This document shows positions 7,319 through 12,559 of a stretch of DNA of 12,559 nucleotides, one piece after another; position 1 is the first letter of the stretch; every line of letters starts with the position of its first letter. The notes under the pieces are model-generated. The model saw only the letters and a list, made by a program, of their open reading frames with translations, was not told the DNA's origin and searched no databases. The stretch is from assembly GCA_012521855.1 (NCBI GenBank), contig JAAYLO010000242.1:1-12559 (forward strand), read 5' to 3'. Source of the DNA: Halanaerobiaceae bacterium (GTDB lineage Bacteria; Bacillota; Halanaerobiia; Halanaerobiales; DTU029). The position numbers and the translations under genes were made by a program.

Positions 7319-7508
7319 GAAGAAAAACCAGGGGCTGGAGCAGATTGATTTCAAACTTATCCTGGCCTTTACCAATGCCTATGAAAGACTATATGAAAAG
7401 GGAGAAATCACAGAGGGACAATTTGAAAGAGTTCTGGAACTTATTGAAAAATACCAGGATTATACCAGAGAAGAATTTATAATTAAATTAAAGGAAATTT
7501 TTTCATGA
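7311..7508 (+). CDS. Small hypothetical protein coupled to dnaB
   Basis: This encodes 65 residues and matches nothing I recognise. It begins with ATG overlapping the last 8 bases of dnaB, in another frame, which points to translational coupling; GGAGG (7294-7298) lies 12 bases upstream. The product is predicted almost wholly helical, charged and Glu/Lys-rich: one helix around FKLILAFTNAYERLYEKG (residues 14-31), then GEITEGQFERVLELIEKY and an acidic-basic tail. It has no Cys, no membrane segment and no signal peptide. Position suggests a function with the helicase or loader, but that is only context. An in-frame ATG inside dnaB (7248) is less likely to be the start. Confidence 0.65.
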   Translation: MSEKKNQGLEQIDFKLILAFTNAYERLYEKGEITEGQFERVLELIEKYQDYTREEFIIKLKEIFS

Positions 7509-7547
7509 TTTTTTAATCTATTTTCCTGTATTTACATATATTTCCTC

Positions 7548-7576
7548 TTGCAAAATATTAATTTTTAAAGTATAAT
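7548..7576 (+). promoter_or_regulatory. Sigma-A promoter of the 50-residue gene
   Basis: TTGCAA (7548-7553), a 17-base spacer and a perfect TATAAT (7571-7576) precede the small gene at 7634. Start of transcription would be near 7583, leaving a leader of about 50 bases. Just before the ribosome binding site, ATAAGC (7599-7604) can pair with GCTTAT (7611-7616), a weak 6-bp hairpin. Confidence 0.7.
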
Positions 7577-7633
7577 AATTTTGAGACAATTTAAAATCAT
7601 AAGCAAATAAGCTTATAAGGAGGAGGAAATTTT

Positions 7634-7786
7634 ATGTCACATCTAGAGGTTATTTCTTTTCTTCTTGAACACGCTTCTGAAGAAAAGGTTCTGGATTATG
7701 TTGCCAGTAAGATCAGGACAAACGAGAATTATTTTGTCAGTTTCAACAAGGACAAATTATTAAATGACTTTTTAATTTCAAGCTGA
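7634..7786 (+). CDS. Small hypothetical protein, 50 residues
   Basis: This short gene is well supported by its signals: a sigma-A promoter, a very strong ribosome binding site (AAGGAGGAGG, 7617-7626) 7 bases before ATG, and a strong terminator about 30 bases after the TGA. The 50-residue product starts MSHLEVISFLLEHASEEKVLDYVASKI. It is predicted to be two or three amphipathic helices with no Cys, no transmembrane segment and no signal peptide. I do not recognise a family. It is monocistronic and separate from the dnaB operon. The combination of strong promoter, strong ribosome binding site and tight terminator suggests an abundant product. Confidence 0.7.
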   Translation: MSHLEVISFLLEHASEEKVLDYVASKIRTNENYFVSFNKDKLLNDFLISS

Positions 7787-7814
7787 ACATATTCCAAATA
7801 TGTACTTATTTCAG

Positions 7815-7845
7815 AAAAGACCGGGTTTTTTCTACCCGGTCTTTT
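7815..7845. terminator. Bidirectional terminator between the 50-residue gene and lonC
   Basis: AAAAGACCGGGT (7815-7826) and ACCCGGTCTTTT (7834-7845) form a perfect 12-bp stem with a 7-base loop. On the plus strand the stem ends in TTTT, and a T6 run comes 5 bases later. On the minus strand the stem also ends in TTTT. The lonC stop codon (7834-7832) lies at the stem-loop junction, so the last codons of lonC are part of the hairpin. Confidence 0.88.
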
Positions 7846-9775
7846 CCCGTTTTTTAATGTACATTGACATTTTCCTTTCAGTAACAAGGACCATTTTTAA
7901 AGCCTCATCAACGGTAGATATAAAAACTGCCTTCTCCTTCAGCTCAGAGTTAAGATCATTTTCATTGGCAGCAGGTATCAAAACCTTTCTAATACCAGCC
8001 TGTTCTGCAGCATGAACCTTTTCTCTTACACCACCCACAGGCTTTACCCTCCCATGAATTGATACTTCACCTGTAATGGCTATATCCTGTTTTAAAGGGA
8101 TTTCTTCAATGGCACTGATTACTGCCAGAAGAATAGCAATACCTGCTGACGGTCCGTCAACATTTCCTCCGCCGACGATATTCACATGGAGGTCATAATC
8201 ATTCAGATTTTTACCGGTAAGTCTTCTCACTACAGCCCCTGCATTAAAAAGAGAATCCCTGGCCATACTACCGGCAGTTTCATTTAAAAATATCTGCCCT
8301 TTTCCTTTTTGTACTGCAGGAAAAGCAAGAGCCTCTATTTCAATTATCGATCCGAGAAAACCCTTTACACCCAGGCCCAATACCCTCCCAACCATGGCTC
8401 TTTCACTTACATCCACTTTGTTGTAAGGGGTCATTCTCCTGTTCTGTAATGCTTCATATAAGTACTTCTTTTCTATAAAAAGCCTGGTACCCACACTGGT
8501 TTCTTTTTCATACAGGGCAAAACTGTAAGCATCAAGGATGAGGTTAATAGCTGTTCTTCCCTCTATTGTATAATTACTGATTATTGCAGGAAGTTCTTTA
8601 TCAATTTCAACATTCAGTTTCCGGACCGCATTAAGAACGATCTTCTGAATATCTTTCCTGCTTAAGGGATTAAAAAATACCTCCGCACAACGGGAACGGA
8701 AAGCAGGATTGATAGCTTCAGGACTTCTGGTTGTTGCACCAATCAATATAAAATCAGCAGGAGCTCCTTCTTTAAAAAGTTTTTTAATATATAAAGGAAT
8801 ATTCTCATTATTTTCATCATAATAAGAGGATTCAAAGGTCACCCTCTTATCTTCCATGACTTTTAAAAGTTTGTTCTGCAGCACTGGATCAAGTTCTCCA
8901 ATTTCATCAATAAAGAGTATTCCGCCATGGGCTTCTGTAACCAGCCCGGTTTTTGGTTCAGGTATCCCCTCTTCTGCCAGGCTCCTTTTTGCTCCCTGAT
9001 AGATGGGGTCATGAACTGAGCCCAGCAGGGGATTTGTTGATTCACGGGGGTCCCAGCGTAGTGTTGTACCATCTACCTCGACAAACTTCGAATCCTGGCA
9101 GAATGGTGTATCGGCCCGTTTTCTGGCTTCCTCAAAGGCCAGACGTGCCGCTGTTGTTTTCCCCACTCCCGGAGGACCATAGATAATAATGTGCTGGGGA
9201 TAAGGTGAAGCTATTTTGGAAACCAGTGAACGGACGGCATTATCCTGTCCAATAAGTTCATTTAGTTTTCCCGGTTTCACAATATCCAGTCCAGTTTTAG
9301 TAAGGCTCCTTGCCTGCATTTTCTCCAATCTGGCTAATTTCCGCAGGGTTTCAGGTGTATCGGGGCTTTTTTTCGCACTCAGTATTTCCCTTTTTATTTC
9401 CCTTATATATTCCTGCTGTCTCTGTTCCATACGGATAGCGATTTCTTCTTTCAGTTCATTTTCCAGATTATACTCTGCAAGTATATCAAGAAGCCTTTCC
9501 TTTATAGCTTCAATCCTTTCATCAATACTTCCTCTGGATATTTCTATATCTTCTTTTCCTGATACAATCCTTTCCAGAGCGGTCAACTTTTGATATATAT
9601 TATCAGAGTTGATCATATTCAGGGCATTAAGCTGTTTAGCCTTAACTAAAAACCTTTCAGCACCATATATTTCTTCAAATTTTTTGTATAATAGTTCAAT
9701 CATCCTCCGTCTATTTTCGATTCTCCGGGCATTTTCTGTCTTTTTCTGAATCGTATTGTGCCAGAAAGGTTTCAT
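7832..9775 (-). CDS. lonC: Lon-family ATP-dependent protease, LonC type
   Basis: This is a cytoplasmic AAA+ serine protease of the Lon family. The 647 residues resemble the LonC branch (TIGR02903 as I recall), which is restricted to endospore formers and related to forespore LonB. Residues 1-160 are a basic, largely coiled-coil N-terminal region without the classical LonA substrate-binding domain. The AAA+ module has Walker A GPPGVGKT (200-207), Walker B GILFIDE (285-291) and a sensor-like GATTRSPEAINPAFRSRC (346-363). The protease domain has GPSAG with catalytic Ser543 and the partner Lys586 (GGVREKVHAAEQAG). The 43-residue spacing between them equals that in E. coli Lon. AAGGAG stands a few bases upstream of the ATG. 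The gene follows rplI by 12 bases and is probably driven by the rplI promoter. LonC rather than LonB is my best call; the Lon family itself is certain. Confidence 0.88.
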   Translation of the reverse strand: MKPFWHNTIQKKTENARRIENRRRMIELLYKKFEEIYGAERFLVKAKQLNALNMINSDNIYQKLTALERIVSGKEDIEISRGSIDERIEAIKERLLDILAEYNLENELKEEIAIRMEQRQQEYIREIKREILSAKKSPDTPETLRKLARLEKMQARSLTKTGLDIVKPGKLNELIGQDNAVRSLVSKIASPYPQHIIIYGPPGVGKTTAARLAFEEARKRADTPFCQDSKFVEVDGTTLRWDPRESTNPLLGSVHDPIYQGAKRSLAEEGIPEPKTGLVTEAHGGILFIDEIGELDPVLQNKLLKVMEDKRVTFESSYYDENNENIPLYIKKLFKEGAPADFILIGATTRSPEAINPAFRSRCAEVFFNPLSRKDIQKIVLNAVRKLNVEIDKELPAIISNYTIEGRTAINLILDAYSFALYEKETSVGTRLFIEKKYLYEALQNRRMTPYNKVDVSERAMVGRVLGLGVKGFLGSIIEIEALAFPAVQKGKGQIFLNETAGSMARDSLFNAGAVVRRLTGKNLNDYDLHVNIVGGGNVDGPSAGIAILLAVISAIEEIPLKQDIAITGEVSIHGRVKPVGGVREKVHAAEQAGIRKVLIPAANENDLNSELKEKAVFISTVDEALKMVLVTERKMSMYIKKREKTG

Positions 9776-9787
9776 TTTTTCATCTCC

Positions 9788-10231
9788 TTATTCCTCTGCT
9801 ACCTGAATTGTTAGATCAGCAGTAATATCTTCATATAGTTTCACCTTGATTTTATGTAACCCCAGGGATTTTATATTTTCGGCTAACTCAATCTTCCTTT
9901 TATCTATATTATAACCTGCCTTTTTAACAACATCTGCGATATCCTTTGTAGTAACAGAACCAAAGAGCCGGCCGCCCTCTCCTGCTTTAACCTTTATTAC
10001 AAATTTCTCTTTTTCCAGCTTAGCAGCTATTTCTTTTGCTTCTGCAGCTTCCTCAAGCTTTCTTTTCTCCCGTGCCTTTTCCTGCATTTGAAGTTGTTTT
10101 AATCCTCCTTCTGTAGCTATTTCAGCCAGCCCTCTGGGAATTAGATAATTCCTTGCATAGCCGTCTGAAACATTAACTACATCTCCCTTTGAACCCAGGT
10201 TCTTTACATCTTCTTTCAAGATAACCTTCAT
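9788..10231 (-). CDS. rplI: 50S ribosomal protein bL9
   Basis: bL9 binds 23S rRNA near the L1 stalk base with its N-terminal domain and extends a second domain through a long helix. The 147-residue product has the family signature early (KGDVVNVSDGYARNYLIPRGLA, residues 15-36, conserved GYARNYL). It then has the long charged connecting helix (about 41-75) and a C-terminal RNA-binding domain with AGEGGRLFGSVTTKDI. Length equals the usual 147-150. GGAGG lies about 9 bases before the ATG. It has its own promoter in the 65-base gap after the DUF2232 gene and is followed closely by lonC. Confidence 0.98.
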   Translation of the reverse strand: MKVILKEDVKNLGSKGDVVNVSDGYARNYLIPRGLAEIATEGGLKQLQMQEKAREKRKLEEAAEAKEIAAKLEKEKFVIKVKAGEGGRLFGSVTTKDIADVVKKAGYNIDKRKIELAENIKSLGLHKIKVKLYEDITADLTIQVAEE

Positions 10232-10254
10232 TTTATTAACCCTCCATTAAAAAT

Positions 10255-10283
10255 ATTTTATCGTAATCTAATTACTACTGCAA
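10255..10283 (-). promoter_or_regulatory. Sigma-A promoter of rplI-lonC
   Basis: On the minus strand TTGCAG (10283-10278), a 17-base spacer and TAAAAT (10260-10255) lie in the short gap between the DUF2232 gene and rplI. The predicted start is about 17 bases before the ATG, with GGAGG in between. This would let rplI and lonC be made independently of the rpsF operon. Confidence 0.65.
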
Positions 10284-10296
10284 TAACAATAACAGG

Positions 10297-11244
10297 TTAT
10301 TCTGTTTTTCCTTTCCTTAAATTAAGCCACATGTCAATTAATCCTATAATCATTATCAAAATAACGGGAAAACCGAATGATAACAAGCCTACGAAAAACA
10401 GAGCACTTATCAGAGCTATTTTAATAAATCCTGATTTTACCATTCTGAAAAAATGGAAAATAACTGCCAGCCCCTGTAAAAAAAACAGAAAGAAAAGTAA
10501 TATAAGGAGATTTATTAAAATAGTGTTCAGGATTCCCGGTTCCAGTATCCTGTCCCGTGTAAATAATACTACCAGTAAAACAATAGTAAGGATAGATACA
10601 GGCCAGCGGGGAAAACTCCATTCCCGGAAAGGCTTATAGCTCCTGATACCGGTATTCTCTTTTTTCATATAAAAGACAGTTATATAATAAATCATGGTAC
10701 CAATAATTATAGAAAGAATCAATATACAGGCAGGGGTTATTAACCTGGTAAATGCATATGATTTTTCTATAATTAAAATATTTTCCTGTCCTAACTGTTC
10801 TTTCAAATAGGAGATTATGGATTCCCACATCTCCTGGTTCTCGGACCTGAATACATACATTTGTAATAAATTTGATACGAACACTGCCAGAATTGTTATT
10901 ATTAATGTCTTCAGGGGACTCAGTCTCTCTTTTATGGCAGAGCCCAATAAAAACCCGATTAGACCAAAACCGGTAATAGAATACATCCCTATAATCACAC
11001 CAATTGAAATATCATCATATAAAAGAAAAAAAAGGAAAGTATTAATAACCGCTGATATGAAAATCAACATTACAGCCTTCTTTATTTCATATTTCTCTAT
11101 GAAATATACTATGGGTATGGGCCAGATCAGGTAAACCAGAAAATTGAAAAGAGGAGACATATAAAGAAGAGTAAAAAAAACCAACAATAATATTATCCTT
11201 ATTCCATCTTTTTTCAGGTCATCTCTTTTTTCTCCATTTATCAT
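10297..11244 (-). CDS. DUF2232 (YybS-like) membrane protein
   Basis: This 315-residue integral membrane protein has about eight or nine hydrophobic segments (roughly residues 15-50, 56-76, 80-102, 110-130, 167-192, 213-230, 239-262 and 270-300). A soluble stretch at about 131-165 is probably loop. Topology, length and position between rpsR and rplI agree with the DUF2232/YybS family, whose function is not established; some members resemble membrane components of transport systems. ATG is preceded by AAGGAG at about 11 bases. In many Firmicutes the c-di-AMP phosphodiesterase gene gdpP lies between yybS and rplI; here it is absent. I found no promoter of its own, so it probably depends on readthrough past the hairpin after rpsR. 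Confidence 0.8.
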   Translation of the reverse strand: MINGEKRDDLKKDGIRIILLLVFFTLLYMSPLFNFLVYLIWPIPIVYFIEKYEIKKAVMLIFISAVINTFLFFLLYDDISIGVIIGMYSITGFGLIGFLLGSAIKERLSPLKTLIITILAVFVSNLLQMYVFRSENQEMWESIISYLKEQLGQENILIIEKSYAFTRLITPACILILSIIIGTMIYYITVFYMKKENTGIRSYKPFREWSFPRWPVSILTIVLLVVLFTRDRILEPGILNTILINLLILLFFLFFLQGLAVIFHFFRMVKSGFIKIALISALFFVGLLSFGFPVILIMIIGLIDMWLNLRKGKTE

Positions 11245-11286
11245 AAAAAGTTACACTCCTTGTTTTCATCATGGCTGAGAGCAACA

Positions 11287-11315
11287 AAGGAGGCCGGGAT
11301 AAGCCCTGCCTCCTT
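11287..11315 (-). terminator. Hairpin after rpsR, probable partial terminator
   Basis: On the minus strand AAGGAGGC-A-GGG pairs with CCC-G-GCCTCCTT around a 5-base loop: 11 pairs with one A-G mismatch. The T tract (TTTGTTG) is poor, so termination is probably incomplete, giving fewer transcripts of the DUF2232 gene than of rpsF-ssb-rpsR. The hairpin fills most of the 80-base gap. Confidence 0.55.
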
Positions 11316-11324
11316 CTAATTTCT

Positions 11325-11543
11325 TTATTCTTTTACATATGGTAGTAGGGCAATGGCCCTGGCTCTTTTTATCTCCCTGGTAACAGCGCGTTGGTGTTTT
11401 GCACATGTTCCAGTAATCCTCCGTGGAACGATCTTTCCTCTGTCTGTAATAAAACGCTGTAAGGTTTTGACATCTTTGTAATCTATCTCTTTATCCTTAT
11501 TGGCACAGAAAAAACAGGATTTACTTTTTCCTCTGTTTACCAC
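11325..11543 (-). CDS. rpsR: 30S ribosomal protein bS18
   Basis: bS18 sits on the 30S platform as a partner of bS6. The 72-residue product carries the family core TLQRFITDRGKIVPRRITG (28-46), and AVTREIKRARAIALLPYV (53-70) at its end. It is the zinc-binding form: Cys10 and Cys13 (CFFC) with Cys47 and His50 (CAKH) make a complete four-ligand set. The start is GTG at 11543, 8 bases after GGGGG. That ribosome binding site immediately follows the ssb stop, with a gap of 15 bases, so the two are coupled. Confidence 0.97.
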   Translation of the reverse strand: MVNRGKSKSCFFCANKDKEIDYKDVKTLQRFITDRGKIVPRRITGTCAKHQRAVTREIKRARAIALLPYVKE

Positions 11544-11558
11544 TATGCAAACCCCCTT

Positions 11559-11999
11559 CTAAAATGGTACGTCAAAATCATCGCCCAGATCCAGATTCCC
11601 GAAATCATCATTATCATAATTATTGTTTTCTTCATGTCCTTCATTTCGATAATCATAATTGTTATCCTTATTGCTGTTATCACTGGGCCAGTCTAAAAAA
11701 CGGACATCATTTGCTACAACCTCCGGGTTTATATATGTTCGGCCATTACTCTCGCTTTTTCTAATGTGTAAAGACCCGTCAACTGCCACCAATCTGCCTT
11801 TACCCAGATGCTGGGCACAGTTTTCCGCTAATTTTCTCCAGGTCACTATATTTATAAAATCAACATCTCTTTCTCCCTGCTGATTTGTATAATTACGTTC
11901 AACGGCAAGCGTAAAATTTGTTACAGCAGTACCATTGCTTGTATAACGCATCTCTGGATCCCGGGTTAGACGCCCTATCAAAATAATATGGTTTAACAT
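11559..11999 (-). CDS. ssb: Single-stranded DNA-binding protein
   Basis: SSB coats single-stranded DNA during replication, repair and recombination and recruits partner proteins. The 146-residue protein has an OB fold (about residues 1-105): NHIILIGRLTRDPEMRYTSNG, VTNFTLAVER, VDFINIVTWRKLAENCAQHLGKG and YINPEVVANDVRFL. A flexible Asn/Asp-rich tail follows, ending in the conserved acidic tip FDVPF that docks partners. I start at ATG 11999 because family members begin MLN-x-x-LIGRL. GGTGAT lies 4 bases upstream and matches the anti-Shine-Dalgarno. An ATG at 12011 would add four residues behind a poor site. It lies between rpsF and rpsR, the standard arrangement. Confidence 0.97.
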   Translation of the reverse strand: MLNHIILIGRLTRDPEMRYTSNGTAVTNFTLAVERNYTNQQGERDVDFINIVTWRKLAENCAQHLGKGRLVAVDGSLHIRKSESNGRTYINPEVVANDVRFLDWPSDNSNKDNNYDYRNEGHEENNNYDNDDFGNLDLGDDFDVPF

Positions 12000-12026
12000 T
12001 CCAATCACCATCCAGGCTGGAATTTA

Positions 12027-12317
12027 TTAATCTTCTACCTTAATAATTAAAGAACGTATTACTTCATCAATGATCCTGTAATTACGTTCCAGTTCACTCA
12101 GAACCACTTTGTTACCCTTAAAAGAAATCAGTGTGTAGAAACCGTTATTATAATTTTTAATTTCATAAGCTAACTTCTTATTGCCCCAGGTTTCTACCTC
12201 CACTATCTCACCCTGATTACTGGTAATGAGATCTTTAATTCTTTCAATAATCCCTTCTCTTGCTTCTTCTTCAAGATCAGGTTTTAAAATAAAGACAGTT
12301 TCATATAAACGGACCAT
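12027..12317 (-). CDS. rpsF: 30S ribosomal protein bS6
   Basis: bS6 binds 16S rRNA as a heterodimer with bS18. The 96 residues match the normal length of about 95. MVRLYETVFILKPDLEEEAREGI is the first beta strand and helix. WGNKKLAYEIKNYNNGFYTLISFKG (44-68) is the conserved central strand pair. ELERNYRIIDEVIRSLIIKVED is the last helix and strand. A strong ribosome binding site (GGAGGGGGTG) precedes the ATG. It is first in rpsF-ssb-rpsR and follows a leader of about 67 bases. Confidence 0.98.
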   Translation of the reverse strand: MVRLYETVFILKPDLEEEAREGIIERIKDLITSNQGEIVEVETWGNKKLAYEIKNYNNGFYTLISFKGNKVVLSELERNYRIIDEVIRSLIIKVED

Positions 12318-12332
12318 TCTTCTTCACCCCCT

Positions 12333-12374
12333 CCATCTGGACTATGCGGCCCTGTCCGGTAAGACAGAGCATGG
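12333..12374 (-). promoter_or_regulatory. Possible S6:S18-binding leader structure
   Basis: In many bacteria the rpsF leader carries a small RNA element with a CCG in an asymmetric loop, bound by the S6:S18 complex for feedback control. Here, in RNA sense, an outer CCAU/AUGG stem (12374-12371 with 12336-12333) encloses an ACCG followed by GGAC (12357-12354), which can pair with GUCC (12342-12339). A competing local hairpin CUGUC/GACAG (12367-12363 with 12356-12352) has loop UUACCG. Location and CCG fit the known element, but I cannot confirm the fold. Confidence 0.35.
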
Positions 12375-12390
12375 AATTATTTCAACCTAT

Positions 12391-12419
12391 ATTATAACAC
12401 TCTTTATTTTCTATTGCAA
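12391..12419 (-). promoter_or_regulatory. Sigma-A promoter of rpsF-ssb-rpsR
   Basis: On the minus strand TTGCAA (12419-12414), a 17-base spacer and a perfect TATAAT (12396-12391) form a strong promoter, helped by an extended -10 TG one base upstream. A TTGACA at 12446-12441 lies just upstream but has no -10 at the right distance. Confidence 0.85.
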
Positions 12420-12429
12420 CTATTATCTT

Positions 12430-12441
12430 ACTATCGATAGT
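12430..12441. promoter_or_regulatory. 12-bp perfect palindrome upstream of the rpsF promoter
   Basis: ACTATCGATAGT is perfectly self-complementary. It begins inside a TTGACA hexamer and sits 11 bases upstream of the -35 element of the rpsF promoter. It could be an activator or repressor site. It matches no regulator box I know. Confidence 0.3.
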
Positions 12442-12483
12442 GTCAAGTTTTCTTTGGATTTTAAAAAAAGACTCCTTCTGTTA

Positions 12484-12559
12484 TTAAAATGCCAGGCTTT
12501 TTATTGCAGCAAATGCTGCATCTACCTTTCCCCGTCTTAATATTGGCATGACTTCCTTA
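12484..12559 (-). CDS. C-terminal end of an unidentified gene (partial)
   Basis: The minus strand is open from the window edge to TAA at 12486-12484, giving 24 codons that end GKVDAAFAAIKSLAF. It runs in the same direction as rpsF and is the upstream neighbour, 64 bases before the rpsF -35 element. Too little is visible to assign a family. A T7 run follows about 18 bases after the stop, but no convincing stem precedes it, so I do not call a terminator. Confidence 0.5.
   Translation of the reverse strand, partial: KEVMPILRRGKVDAAFAAIKSLAF

Noticed and set aside
7599..7616. Small hairpin before the ribosome binding site of the 50-residue gene as a riboswitch
   Set aside because: A 6-bp AT-rich stem is too weak, and there is no conserved aptamer-like sequence around it.
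12000..12011. ATG at 12011 as the ssb start
   Set aside because: It adds four residues not seen in the family and has a poor ribosome binding site; the ATG at 11999 fits the family start and follows GGTGAT.
12491..12520. Self-complementary TGCAGCA/TGCTGCA at the window end as a terminator
   Set aside because: It lies inside an open coding frame with Ala-rich codons and has no adjacent T tract.

Overview
The window looks like chromosomal DNA of a low-GC, endospore-forming, anaerobic Firmicute. The Halanaerobiales (Halothermothrix-like) are my best guess, from gene content, AT-rich composition and the mix of sporulation-type genes (a Spo0E-like phosphatase, a LonC-type protease, a close match to a sigma-H promoter). 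The order is an inference and cannot be proved from this window. There is no insertion sequence, prophage, CRISPR array, tRNA or rRNA.

Layout, left to right. (1) 16-192 (+): a small Spo0E-like gene, convergent with the purB-purA operon (2877-267, minus). That operon has a strong sigma-A promoter at 2941-2969, a TTG start for purB and an intrinsic terminator at 217-253. (2) 3111-4009 (+): a predicted lipoprotein with an InlB-type repeat and a lectin-like beta-sandwich, whose reading frame is broken inside the signal peptide. (3) 4116-4613 (-): a broken gene for a protein of four tandem zinc-ribbon repeats. It has an in-frame TGA next to a lost zinc ligand. A strong palindromic hairpin (4082-4118) separates its end from the lipoprotein gene. 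(4) 4830-7508 (+): a replication operon, made of a DnaB/DnaD-type helicase loader, the replicative helicase and a coupled 65-residue protein, preceded by the sigma-H-like promoter. (5) 7634-7786 (+): a 50-residue orphan protein with its own promoter and ribosome binding site. (6) 12317-7832 (-): rpsF-ssb-rpsR, DUF2232 membrane protein, rplI and lonC. Promoters lie before rpsF and before rplI, there is a hairpin after rpsR, and a bidirectional terminator ends lonC. (7) 12484-12559 (-): the last 24 codons of an unidentified gene.

The clearest functional unit is DNA replication. Loader and helicase are adjacent, and single-stranded DNA-binding protein lies about 4 kb away in the S6/S18 operon. 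PurA and PurB together convert IMP to AMP (PurB also acts earlier in the purine pathway). Sporulation is the second theme: Spo0E-like protein to drain Spo0A~P, LonC, and possible sigma-H control of the replication genes.

The items most worth a second look are the sigma-H-like promoter on the replication operon, the decayed four-repeat zinc-ribbon gene, the homopolymer-associated frameshift in the lipoprotein signal peptide, and the two small orphan proteins beside the helicase. I saw no clearly novel defence or mobile system.
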